Source: Actinomycetota bacterium
GTDB taxonomy: Bacteria > Actinomycetota > JAHEXW01 > JAGVPG01
Assembly (NCBI GenBank): GCA_020052375.1
Contig: JAGVPG010000021.1
Span: forward strand, 81,969-129,810
Direction: 5' to 3'
DNA: 47,842 nucleotides
Shown here: positions 42,036 through 47,842 of the stretch, piece after piece
Numbering within the stretch: position 1 is the first letter of the stretch
Layout of the letters: every line of letters begins with the position of its first letter
Position numbers and translations under genes: made by a program
The notes under the pieces: model-generated
Seen by the model: the letters and a program-made list of their open reading frames with translations, nothing else
What the model was told of the DNA's origin: nothing
The model's database searches: none

Positions 42036-42377
42036 TTAAGCTTCGGATTCCGTTTGCGGTGGAGCAGGTTGATCCGCACTTTCAGGCGCCTTTGGCGGCT
42101 TCGGAGGTTTGGGTGGCTTTGGCGGTTTCGGCGGTTTTGGCGTGGTGGCTTCATCTGACGTCCCTGTCGCAGTCTTATCGGCTGAGTCCGGTTCACCGTC
42201 CTGCATGATAGAATCGAACTCGTCCTTAAAACTCATCTCGACGCTTGAAGTGATCTTCTTGACTTCTTTCATCGCCTTACCGATACCCCGCGCTATCTCT
42301 GGAAGTTTGTCGGGGCCGAAAATAATCAGAGCTATAACAACGATGACTGCCAGTTCCGGCAATCCTAGACCAAACAT
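42036..42377 (-). CDS. tatA: Sec-independent translocase component TatA/TatB
   Basis: TatA forms the membrane pore for export of folded proteins. The N-terminus has LGLPELAVIVVIALIIFGPDKLPEIARGIGK (membrane helix about 6-21, FGP hinge, then amphipathic helix), the exact family pattern. The 113-residue protein ends in a tail with repeated Pro-Pro-Lys units (about residues 79-95) encoded by 9-bp DNA repeats, then a Pro/Glu-rich end. No tatC is in the window. TatA and TatB cannot be distinguished here. Confidence 0.9.
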   Translation of the reverse strand: MFGLGLPELAVIVVIALIIFGPDKLPEIARGIGKAMKEVKKITSSVEMSFKDEFDSIMQDGEPDSADKTATGTSDEATTPKPPKPPKPPKPPKPPKAPESADQPAPPQTESEA

Positions 42378-42410
42378 GGTTTTCCTCCGGAAGTAAAAGA
42401 TTTGTATCTA

Positions 42411-42439
42411 TTGTATCACACTTAAAAAGCCGATAGTAT
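42411..42439 (+). promoter_or_regulatory. mobA promoter
   Basis: Plus strand: -35 TTGTAT (42411-42416), 17-nt spacer, -10 TAGTAT (42434-42439), in the divergent gap between tatA and mobA. The TTG start of mobA lies about 25 nt beyond the expected transcription start. Confidence 0.6.
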
Positions 42440-42471
42440 AAGCATGATATCAGCAGATGGAGGTATACGCA

Positions 42472-43077
42472 TTGACTACTATGATCCTGGCGGGAGGACA
42501 AAGCAGCAGGCTCGGACGGGATAAAGCCTTTGAGAAGATCGGTTCCTCGACTTCTATCGAAAGAGTCATCGAATCAGCTATATCAGTGTCGGAGACCGTT
42601 TTCATAGTTGCTAACGATACGGAAAAATATGATCATCTTGTCAAAGGCGAGATACGAGTCTTAAAAGACCGGATACCCATGCAGGGCCCCTTGGGGGGGA
42701 TATTGACCGGGCTTGAAGCATCCGATGATATGCTTAACCTTGCGTTATCATGTGATTCTCCGTTCCTGTCAGCCGACCTCTTAAGGTTCTTGGTCTCGTG
42801 CTCTAAAGGGTATGATGTCACATTAGTGCGTGTTGGCGACCGTCTTCATCCGTTGCCGGGAGTATATTCGAAGGATTGCATCGGTCCCATTTCAGAGAGT
42901 ATCCGGAACGGTCAAAGAAAAATAGTATCCTTTTTTGAGGATGTTAATGTTAATATTATCGATAGCGGAAAGATCAAAAACATGGATCGTGATTTATATT
43001 CGTTCTTCAATATAAATAATGAAGATGACCTTAGCGAAGCAAGGTCGATCGCGAAAAAGATTGGGGCTGATCGTTGA
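42472..43077 (+). CDS. mobA: Molybdenum cofactor guanylyltransferase (MobA-like)
   Basis: MobA attaches GMP to molybdopterin. The nucleotide-binding start MILAGGQSSRLGRDKA, the MQGPLGGILTGLE segment and ALSCDSPFLSADLL are typical, and 201 residues is normal. I choose the TTG at 42472-42474 because GGAGG (42459-42463) lies 8 nt before it and the sequence then begins at the conserved strand; an ATG at 42457 precedes the ribosome-binding site. It is one of only two plus-strand genes and overlaps its downstream neighbour at TGATG. A MobB-like gene lies at 46.9 kb on the other strand. Confidence 0.9.
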   Translation: MTTMILAGGQSSRLGRDKAFEKIGSSTSIERVIESAISVSETVFIVANDTEKYDHLVKGEIRVLKDRIPMQGPLGGILTGLEASDDMLNLALSCDSPFLSADLLRFLVSCSKGYDVTLVRVGDRLHPLPGVYSKDCIGPISESIRNGQRKIVSFFEDVNVNIIDSGKIKNMDRDLYSFFNINNEDDLSEARSIAKKIGADR

Positions 43078-43361
43078 TGGCTGACAAGAAAAAGAGCGAT
43101 GAAGATCTGGAACTGCTTGAAGAGCTTAAAGAGCTTCAGTCGTCAAGGCCGGATATAGTCTGCCCGAAGTGCCAGGGTGCCATGACAGACGCCAGTTTTG
43201 AGATACTCAACGTGATACAAGCCGATTTCGGTCATAGTCTTTTTGTAGGCCCTAAGAAGAGGTTCTATCTCAATCCTAATAGACGTTCTCAAGTAAATGT
43301 CTATGTCTGTAGCAAATGCGGTTTCATAGAGCTCTATGCGGATGATCCTACGGGATTATAG
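43077..43361 (+). CDS. Small zinc-ribbon protein
   Basis: This 94-residue protein starts at the ATG sharing its A with the mobA stop, so the two are coupled. It has a charged N-terminal helix, CPKC and CSKC about 48 residues apart forming a probable zinc ribbon, and a segment FVGPKKRFYLNPNRRSQVNVYVC between them. Proteins of this shape are widespread and usually unnamed. A link to molybdenum cofactor metabolism is suggested only by adjacency. Confidence 0.85.
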   Translation: MADKKKSDEDLELLEELKELQSSRPDIVCPKCQGAMTDASFEILNVIQADFGHSLFVGPKKRFYLNPNRRSQVNVYVCSKCGFIELYADDPTGL

Positions 43362-43386
43362 GGGCTTTCTTATAGAGGTTCTTTCT

Positions 43387-43866
43387 TTACTGTATCTTGA
43401 AGTACTTCTTTAGCTCCTTCTTTACCCTTTCCTGAGCGTTCAGCCATGACTTTTCTTTGCTCTTGAGTTCTTTTTCCTGCTCAGCTGTATAATTACCGTC
43501 CGTTTCACCCAGTATCTTTACGACCAGGTCCGCGTATTCATAACCGGCCCTGAGGTTAGTCTTCATAAGATTATGCAGTCGTTTAAGATCATCCGGCGGT
43601 TTTAACCTCTTTAGTTTTTTCTCCGCCGCTTTGTGATCCGAACTTAACTGCTGGTACGCCTTTGTGACCTCAGGTATGTCTCCGGCATCAAGAGCGGCCT
43701 TACTTCTGTCCGTGGTCTTCTTGTTCTGCGTCATCAGGGTGTCCCAGATGTTCTTGAAAGACTTCTGATACTTCTGTTCCGCTGCCGCCGTATTGCCGCA
43801 CCCGCATAGGACTAAGGCCAAAAAAGCTGCGAGCGCCAGTATAGATATCGTTTTACTGATTGACAC
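43387..43866 (-). CDS. Small helical lipoprotein of unknown function
   Basis: The 159-residue product has a lipoprotein signal peptide with a hydrophobic core and lipobox LCGC (cleavage before Cys23). A Lys/Glu-rich, almost entirely helical mature part follows, containing repeated short helices with KKLKRLKPPDDLKRLH. It is probably anchored outside the membrane. The GTG at 43864-43866 has AGGAG 5 nt upstream, and a good promoter lies at 43903-43931. It converges with the mobA zinc-ribbon gene across a 25-bp gap without a clear terminator. Confidence 0.85.
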   Translation of the reverse strand: MSISKTISILALAAFLALVLCGCGNTAAAEQKYQKSFKNIWDTLMTQNKKTTDRSKAALDAGDIPEVTKAYQQLSSDHKAAEKKLKRLKPPDDLKRLHNLMKTNLRAGYEYADLVVKILGETDGNYTAEQEKELKSKEKSWLNAQERVKKELKKYFKIQ

Positions 43867-43902
43867 TAGACTCCTAAAAAAAGATTAAAAATGAATAGCG
43901 GT

Positions 43903-43931
43903 ATTATATCAGATGTCTTTGATAAATCCAA
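43903..43931 (-). promoter_or_regulatory. Promoter of the lipoprotein gene
   Basis: The minus strand shows -35 TTGGAT (43926-43931), a 17-nt spacer and a perfect -10 TATAAT (43903-43908). It begins at the DUF3006 stop codon and leaves about 30 nt of leader. Confidence 0.78.
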
Positions 43932-44171
43932 TTATTGGGCCTTGTCCTCTTCTTCGGCCTGTTTCTGACCGGTCAATCTGTCTATGATGTCCTGTGATTC
44001 CGCACGACGTTTTTCAGTCCCGGCGATGTCTTTGCCGACTGATATGACGAGGCAGTCTCCTTCCGACGAGCCCTCAGGCAACTCCGACCGCGGCCAGATA
44101 AGTGCTTGACCGTCCGCATCCATTATCAGCACCGCTTTATCGCCTTCTAATCTGTCGATTATCGCTTTCAA
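43932..44171 (-). CDS. DUF3006 family protein
   Basis: This 79-residue protein matches the small DUF3006 family by its start (A-I-I-D-R-L-E-G-D-K-A-V-L), the acidic LPEGSSEGDCL turn and a charged C-terminal helix. Family members look like small beta-barrel proteins, often found beside other secreted or metal-dependent hydrolase genes; no function is established. It starts directly after the NAPRT gene stop, so they are co-translated. Confidence 0.82.
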   Translation of the reverse strand: MKAIIDRLEGDKAVLIMDADGQALIWPRSELPEGSSEGDCLVISVGKDIAGTEKRRAESQDIIDRLTGQKQAEEEDKAQ

Positions 44172-45335
44172 TTATAGCTCCAGATCCATTTGTCTTGCAT
44201 GATCGACCACATAGCTTCTTATATCTTGAGGCGTTCGCAGGTCCCCTACGACCTTTCCGTCCGTTATCATATCCTTGAGCAGTAGATCCACCGGTCCTCC
44301 GCATCCGCATTCCATATCGGCTGTATCCGTCGGAATGAGATAGTCTTTTCCGCAACCCGAACACCTTACAACCTGTTTCTTGCCTGACATCTTTCCTCGC
44401 TTGGCAACAGGTTCACCCGATATCTCTATCAGGTCGAAAGAGAAATCTATGACCGGCGCATTGCTGATGCTGGTCCCGACGCCGTAAGCGTCGACGAACC
44501 TATTGTATTCGAGTATCTTGTATTCATCCAGTCCGCCGCTTAAAAATATCCTGACGTCCTTGAACCCTCTTAAGTCCAGTTCCCACCTGACTTCCTCGAC
44601 GATCTTTGAGAAATCACCGCGTCTTGAACCGGGCGTATCAAGACGTACGGCGAAAAGTCTTTTGCCTAAAGCCTTCGCTGCCGTAAGCGCTCCGAACTTC
44701 TCATCTTCGAATGTATCAACCAGAGCGACCCTGCCGATCTCATCCGATATCACCTCGTCAAATGCTTTATAAGCATCTTCCGGCCGACCCATCATCAGAA
44801 TAAGCGAATGAGGCATCGTACCGACCGGTTTTTCCCCGATAAGTTCGGCGCTCGTAGTCACAGCCACGCCGTCCATCCCTCCGATAAAAGCCGCCCTTTC
44901 TATCATCGGCGCTATGATAGGATGCATGCGACGTGCCCCGAAGCTATAGACATCCCTGTCACCGGCCGCGATCCTGCATCGCAAAGCCTTCGTCGATACC
45001 CCGGAAGCCTGGCACAGAAGGCCTAATAGGGCTGTTTCATAGACCGCGAAATCCGTATAGTTACCGCTTAACGTCAGGACCGGCTCTTCGGCTTCAAACA
45101 CCGTGCCTTCCGGCATGCATTTAACGTCCACTTTTACATTCTCGAGCAAAGCGGCGACCTCTTCGATGCCGGATAGGACCGCCCAGTTCCAGGACGCAGG
45201 CAGACGACTTGCCCTGACCTCGCCTGTCACATGTTTGTCGAGACCCCGTTTTTTAAGCACTTCAACACATCTGAGGAAGTACACGTCCGTCAACTTGCCG
45301 CTTTTTATTTCTTCGATACCGGCAGTATAGAACAC
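44172..45335 (-). CDS. Nicotinate phosphoribosyltransferase, archaeal-like, with zinc ribbon
   Basis: NAPRT makes nicotinate mononucleotide from nicotinate and PRPP in NAD salvage. The 387-residue sequence has the family segments TGEVRASRLP, FGARRMHP (with the His expected to be phosphorylated), VDTFEDEK and FLSGGLDEY, plus YGVGTSISNAP for phosphate binding. A zinc-ribbon insert with C325, C328, C343 and C345 lies near the C-terminus, as in Thermoplasma-type NAPRT. The nicotinamidase gene lies 13 nt upstream, so the two consecutive steps are encoded together. Confidence 0.9.
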   Translation of the reverse strand: MFYTAGIEEIKSGKLTDVYFLRCVEVLKKRGLDKHVTGEVRASRLPASWNWAVLSGIEEVAALLENVKVDVKCMPEGTVFEAEEPVLTLSGNYTDFAVYETALLGLLCQASGVSTKALRCRIAAGDRDVYSFGARRMHPIIAPMIERAAFIGGMDGVAVTTSAELIGEKPVGTMPHSLILMMGRPEDAYKAFDEVISDEIGRVALVDTFEDEKFGALTAAKALGKRLFAVRLDTPGSRRGDFSKIVEEVRWELDLRGFKDVRIFLSGGLDEYKILEYNRFVDAYGVGTSISNAPVIDFSFDLIEISGEPVAKRGKMSGKKQVVRCSGCGKDYLIPTDTADMECGCGGPVDLLLKDMITDGKVVGDLRTPQDIRSYVVDHARQMDLEL

Positions 45336-45348
45336 GCTATCTTACTCC

Positions 45349-45870
45349 TTATTCGACTTTTATTCCAAGCATCTTCATCTGCCTCAAAGCCCAATCGTGG
45401 TCTTCTCTGGTGGTCGAAGCAACACAATCCTTCAAGACAGTCACGCTGTATGCAAGGTCTTTTGCTTCCACAGCTGTGAACAACACGCATATGTTCGTCA
45501 AAACACCCGTGATGACTACGCTACCTACACCAAGTTCGCGCAGCACCAGACCTAATTGCGTATGCCTGAATCCCGAGTATCGCCTTTTGGGAATAATATA
45601 ATCGTCAGGTTCAGGTTTAAGTTCATCTATGACTTGTGCTCCCCACGTCCCGGTCACTGCGTGAGGAGGCCACATGCTGAATTCCGGATCATCACGGCGG
45701 TGGCTGTCCGTTAGATAAATGACCTTCCAACCTTTTCCCCGCGCATCTTTAAGTTCCTTATTTATGTTAGGGATGAGCTCAGACGCGGTTTTCACCAGCA
45801 AGCTGCCATCTTCTATGACGAAGTCGTTCAACATGTCGATGACTATGATCGCTGTTTTTTCTTCAACCAC
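45349..45870 (-). CDS. Nicotinamidase (isochorismatase-like hydrolase)
   Basis: This enzyme hydrolyses nicotinamide to nicotinate and ammonia. In the 173-residue sequence the catalytic triad is D12, K95 and C128 (IDMLNDF, PKRRYSGF, GVLTNICV). Metal ligands are D55, H57 and H70 (DSHRRDD and PPHAV), the set that separates nicotinamidases from other isochorismatase-like enzymes. It lies upstream of the NAPRT gene and downstream of the macrodomain gene, forming a compact nicotinamide and ADP-ribose cluster. Confidence 0.9.
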   Translation of the reverse strand: MVEEKTAIIVIDMLNDFVIEDGSLLVKTASELIPNINKELKDARGKGWKVIYLTDSHRRDDPEFSMWPPHAVTGTWGAQVIDELKPEPDDYIIPKRRYSGFRHTQLGLVLRELGVGSVVITGVLTNICVLFTAVEAKDLAYSVTVLKDCVASTTREDHDWALRQMKMLGIKVE

Positions 45871-45883
45871 CTTTTCTCACCGC

Positions 45884-46396
45884 CTATTTGACAATGATAT
45901 GCTCAGCCGCCTTTACGAACTCATTATAGATATCTCCGTTGTATAAGACAAAAGTCATCTTCTTAACCGATGTCCCGGAGTCTGCAATGTGATCCCTTAG
46001 GGCTTCCAGCATCGCCTCCGCAGCTTTACCCGGCGGAAACCTTCCGACGCCGGTACCGAACGCGGGCATGGCAAGAGACTTAATACCAAGCTCATCGGCA
46101 CGTTTAAACGTTTCTCCCGCCGATCGATAGATCTTATCGAAATCGGTATTGAAGTCCATCGCCATCACGGCCGCGTGTATCACATAGCTGGCCGTGAGTG
46201 AGCCGGCGCCCGTTACCCACGCTTCGCCCACGGTTACCGGGCCTTTTGCGACGGCCTCGTCCTCGATCTCCTTGCCGCCCGCTTTTCGCAAGGCCTCGGC
46301 GACTCCTCCCCCCATCCATCCAATATTGTTAGCCGCGTTGACCAGGGCATCCGCCTTCTCTTTGGTCAGATCCCCGACCTTGAACACTACTTCCAT
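45884..46396 (-). CDS. Macrodomain (ADP-ribose-binding) protein
   Basis: Macrodomains bind ADP-ribose and often remove it from proteins, nucleic acids or acetyl esters. The single-domain protein of 170 residues shows GDLTKEKADALVNAANN, the GGGVAEAL loop, YVIHAAV and the phosphate-binding loop AFGTGVGRFP. I start at the ATG (46394-46396) that gives the conserved first strand. The frame is open to a GTG at 46429 in the heptamer array, and neither has a good ribosome-binding site. It precedes the nicotinamidase and NAPRT genes, consistent with a shared role in NAD turnover. Confidence 0.9.
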   Translation of the reverse strand: MEVVFKVGDLTKEKADALVNAANNIGWMGGGVAEALRKAGGKEIEDEAVAKGPVTVGEAWVTGAGSLTASYVIHAAVMAMDFNTDFDKIYRSAGETFKRADELGIKSLAMPAFGTGVGRFPPGKAAEAMLEALRDHIADSGTSVKKMTFVLYNGDIYNEFVKAAEHIIVK

Positions 46397-46415
46397 ATTC
46401 CCGAGAAGATATTTC

Positions 46416-46443
46416 CGTTCACTGTTCACTGTTCACCGTTCAC
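46416..46443 (-). repeat. Heptamer array, 4 copies (GTGAACG, GTGAACA x2, GTGAACG)
   Basis: Four tandem heptamers begin at the yjbQ stop codon, whose TGA is part of the first copy, and run toward the macrodomain gene. Unit length, copy number, orientation and GTGA core match the arrays at 22986-23013 and 29424-29451, although the last three bases differ. Confidence 0.85.
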
Positions 46444-46859
46444 TCCCCTATGACCTGCACGATCAATCTTCTCGATCTTGGCTTGACATCGGAATCGATG
46501 AATACTATCTGCTGCCATGTCCCGAGAGTCATCTTGCTATCTATGAAAGGTATGGTCAGCGAGGGCCCGATAAGACTCGCCCTGAGATGAGCATGGCCGT
46601 TTCCTTCATCCCACGTCGAATTATGCCGCCAGTCTTTTGAACTTGGGATCAACTCTTCCAACAGCTCCTTTATATCTCCCCTAAGACCGCTTTCGTTCTC
46701 TATCGTCGTCACCGACGCAGTCGATCCGATAACGCACACGTTGACTATCCCGTTCTTTATGCCTGACTCCTCGACCCGTTCGGATACGGCTTCACTTATA
46801 TCATGTATATCATCGTTCCCTTGCGTCTCGAGCCTGATCTCTGCGCTATAGACAGACAT
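46440..46859 (-). CDS. YjbQ (UPF0047) family protein
   Basis: This 139-residue protein belongs to the widespread YjbQ/UPF0047 beta-sandwich family. NGHAHLRASLIGPS with TLGTWQQIVFID near the C-terminus is essentially the family consensus. Weak thiamine-phosphate synthase activity has been reported for E. coli YjbQ, but the physiological role is unsettled. Its stop codon lies within a heptamer array, and it sits 21 nt after the MobB-like gene. Confidence 0.92.
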   Translation of the reverse strand: MSVYSAEIRLETQGNDDIHDISEAVSERVEESGIKNGIVNVCVIGSTASVTTIENESGLRGDIKELLEELIPSSKDWRHNSTWDEGNGHAHLRASLIGPSLTIPFIDSKMTLGTWQQIVFIDSDVKPRSRRLIVQVIGE

Positions 46860-46880
46860 GTCTTAAAACACCCGCCCTTC

Positions 46881-47288
46881 TTAATTCTTTCTTAAAAACT
46901 CCCGTTCTATCCCGTCCGCTATGACTGACACATCCCGGTTTTCTGAGGAATCCAACTTTGGCGTTTCAGCTTGCTTGTAACCCTCCGTGACTACTAGGTC
47001 CATATCTTCGAATGCGTATTTCACGATCTCAAAGAGCATTCTGTCTTCAGATACCTTGCTGATAAGGGCAAACATGGTCGGTGAAGATATGGCTACCTTC
47101 CTCGCGCCCGCCTTCCAGTGCCTGTACGAGGGTTTTCCGGGGATATCGATGTCAAAATCATCATGTATGTGATGCTTGATCACGCCTATCTTGTATCCGC
47201 GGTCTGTCAATTCACCAACGATCGACTCGACTAGCTTAGTAGTCTTTTTCTTGTCCTCACCTATCACGGATATAACGGGGATCATCAA
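46881..47288 (-). CDS. MobB-like protein with degenerate P-loop
   Basis: MobB is a GTP-binding adapter for molybdenum cofactor maturation. The 135-residue sequence follows MobB closely after the first strand (KIGVIKHHIHD, DIPGKPSYRHWKAGA, LVVTEGYKQ). The Walker A loop, usually G-T-G-K-T-T, reads DKKKTT here (VIGEDKKKTTKL), so its key glycine is missing. It may have altered or lost nucleotide binding. The mobA gene lies 4 kb away on the opposite strand. The DUF3307 gene ends 9 nt upstream. Confidence 0.82.
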   Translation of the reverse strand: MMIPVISVIGEDKKKTTKLVESIVGELTDRGYKIGVIKHHIHDDFDIDIPGKPSYRHWKAGARKVAISSPTMFALISKVSEDRMLFEIVKYAFEDMDLVVTEGYKQAETPKLDSSENRDVSVIADGIEREFLRKN

Positions 47289-47297
47289 CCATCACCC

Positions 47298-47842
47298 CTA
47301 TCTTAACCATAGAACGGCAAACGCAATGATGAAAGCGCTTCCCGCGCTTATACAGAAATCTGTTATGTCCTTTTTCTTCGATTTCTTACCTCTGTCCTTC
47401 GTCAAGCAAAAGAAGGAATACAAAAAAGCCAGAGGCGCTAAGTAAGGAAGGCCTAATAGTATGAAAGATATGGCCGTACCCCTTTCGGCGATCCCGACAA
47501 AACGTGTCCGCATGTCTATGACAGCCGTCGTATCATGATCTTTAGTAAAAAACGTCCTGTCCATCTCGAATATCAGGATAGAAACGCCTGTCGTCCCGCC
47601 GATCAATCCTCCGATTATGAGTATCCACTGATCATAACCGGCGATCAAACGGAGGAACGGAGTCGTAGCGGTTCCTGTATAGATGATCCCCAGAGTGATC
47701 GCGGCGACCACCGACATATGGAGGACCTGGTCGAGTATGAATAGAAAGACTGGTCCTATCTTGACATCGATCCTGGATGCTACGAACTTCAATTGGTCCA
47801 GCAGAAAGTGAGATGTGGCAAGTAATACAACCCACAGGAACC
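47298..47842 (-). CDS. DUF3307 family membrane protein, 5' end beyond the window
   Basis: The frame is open to the window edge, so the true start is not seen. The sequence before the first internal TTG (LATSHFLLDQLK) is in family character and should not be excluded. At least four membrane spans are visible, with the conserved FLLDQ and FLFILDQVLHMSVV segments. DUF3307 proteins are small polytopic membrane proteins without a known activity, often paired with SatD. No SatD is seen here. The visible part has 180 codons and ends in a hydrophobic helix. Confidence 0.8.
   Translation of the reverse strand, partial: FLWVVLLATSHFLLDQLKFVASRIDVKIGPVFLFILDQVLHMSVVAAITLGIIYTGTATTPFLRLIAGYDQWILIIGGLIGGTTGVSILIFEMDRTFFTKDHDTTAVIDMRTRFVGIAERGTAISFILLGLPYLAPLAFLYSFFCLTKDRGKKSKKKDITDFCISAGSAFIIAFAVLWLR

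Noticed and set aside
43362-43386. Bidirectional terminator between the converging zinc-ribbon and lipoprotein genes
   Set aside because: The 25-bp gap contains no inverted repeat of useful length.

Overview
This window is a densely packed bacterial chromosome segment, almost entirely transcribed from the minus strand, with gene ends that commonly overlap by 1-44 bp and many GTG/TTG (one probable CTG) starts. The gene order is a housekeeping core: rpsB-tsf-pyrH-frr-uppS-cdsA-dxr-rseP-ispG-proS, then nusA-ylxR-infB-DUF503-rbfA-nrnA-truB-ribF-rpsO-pnp-M16 peptidase-dapB-dapA-rnj-ftsK, then rodZ-pgsA-cinA-thpR-recA-recX. A FliA/WhiG-type sigma gene beside xerC and rpsB, and a C4 zinc-ribbon gene beside an RNase HI fusion gene, both echo actinobacterial synteny. 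My inference is a deep-branching, probably anaerobic member of Actinomycetota. Base composition is near balanced by eye and no closer assignment is possible from sequence alone.

Layout (minus-strand transcription runs from high to low coordinates). 47.8-43.4 kb: an accessory stretch with a DUF3307 membrane protein (cut by the window edge), a MobB-like protein, a YjbQ protein, a macrodomain protein, a nicotinamidase/NAPRT pair for NAD salvage, DUF3006 and a small lipoprotein. 42.5-43.4 kb: the only plus-strand genes, mobA plus a small zinc-ribbon protein. 42.4-40.6 kb: TatA and a large unrecognised exported, membrane-anchored protein. 40.5-33.0 kb: a TPP riboswitch with an intrinsic terminator leads an apparent eight-gene unit, thiM-thiE-thiC-thiL-thiD-zinc ribbon-RNase HI/SAM hydrolase fusion-xerC. 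33.0-21.3 kb: sigma factor, translation genes, isoprenoid and phospholipid genes, proS, and three poorly known genes where rimP usually sits. 21.3-2.07 kb: the nusA-infB and pnp/dap/ftsK blocks down to thpR. 2.07-1.3 kb: the only long non-coding gap, full of decayed repeats. Then the SOS-type recA promoter, recA and a truncated recX.

The most noteworthy points are as follows. (1) An RNase HI domain is fused to a SAM hydroxide adenosyltransferase (DUF62) domain whose presumed catalytic His is Asn. (2) Three arrays of exactly four heptamers of the form GTGANNN lie at or within 6 nt of stop codons. (3) A perfect Gram-positive-type LexA box lies exactly between the -35 and -10 of recA. (4) NusA carries a C-terminal Cys3His tail and a terminator lies in the nusA leader. 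(5) The C-terminus of PgsA is encoded by a dispersed repeat. (6) The rpsB and nusA promoters share an extended motif. (7) Long perfect palindromes overlap stop codons. I found no CRISPR array, IS element, tRNA or rRNA gene.
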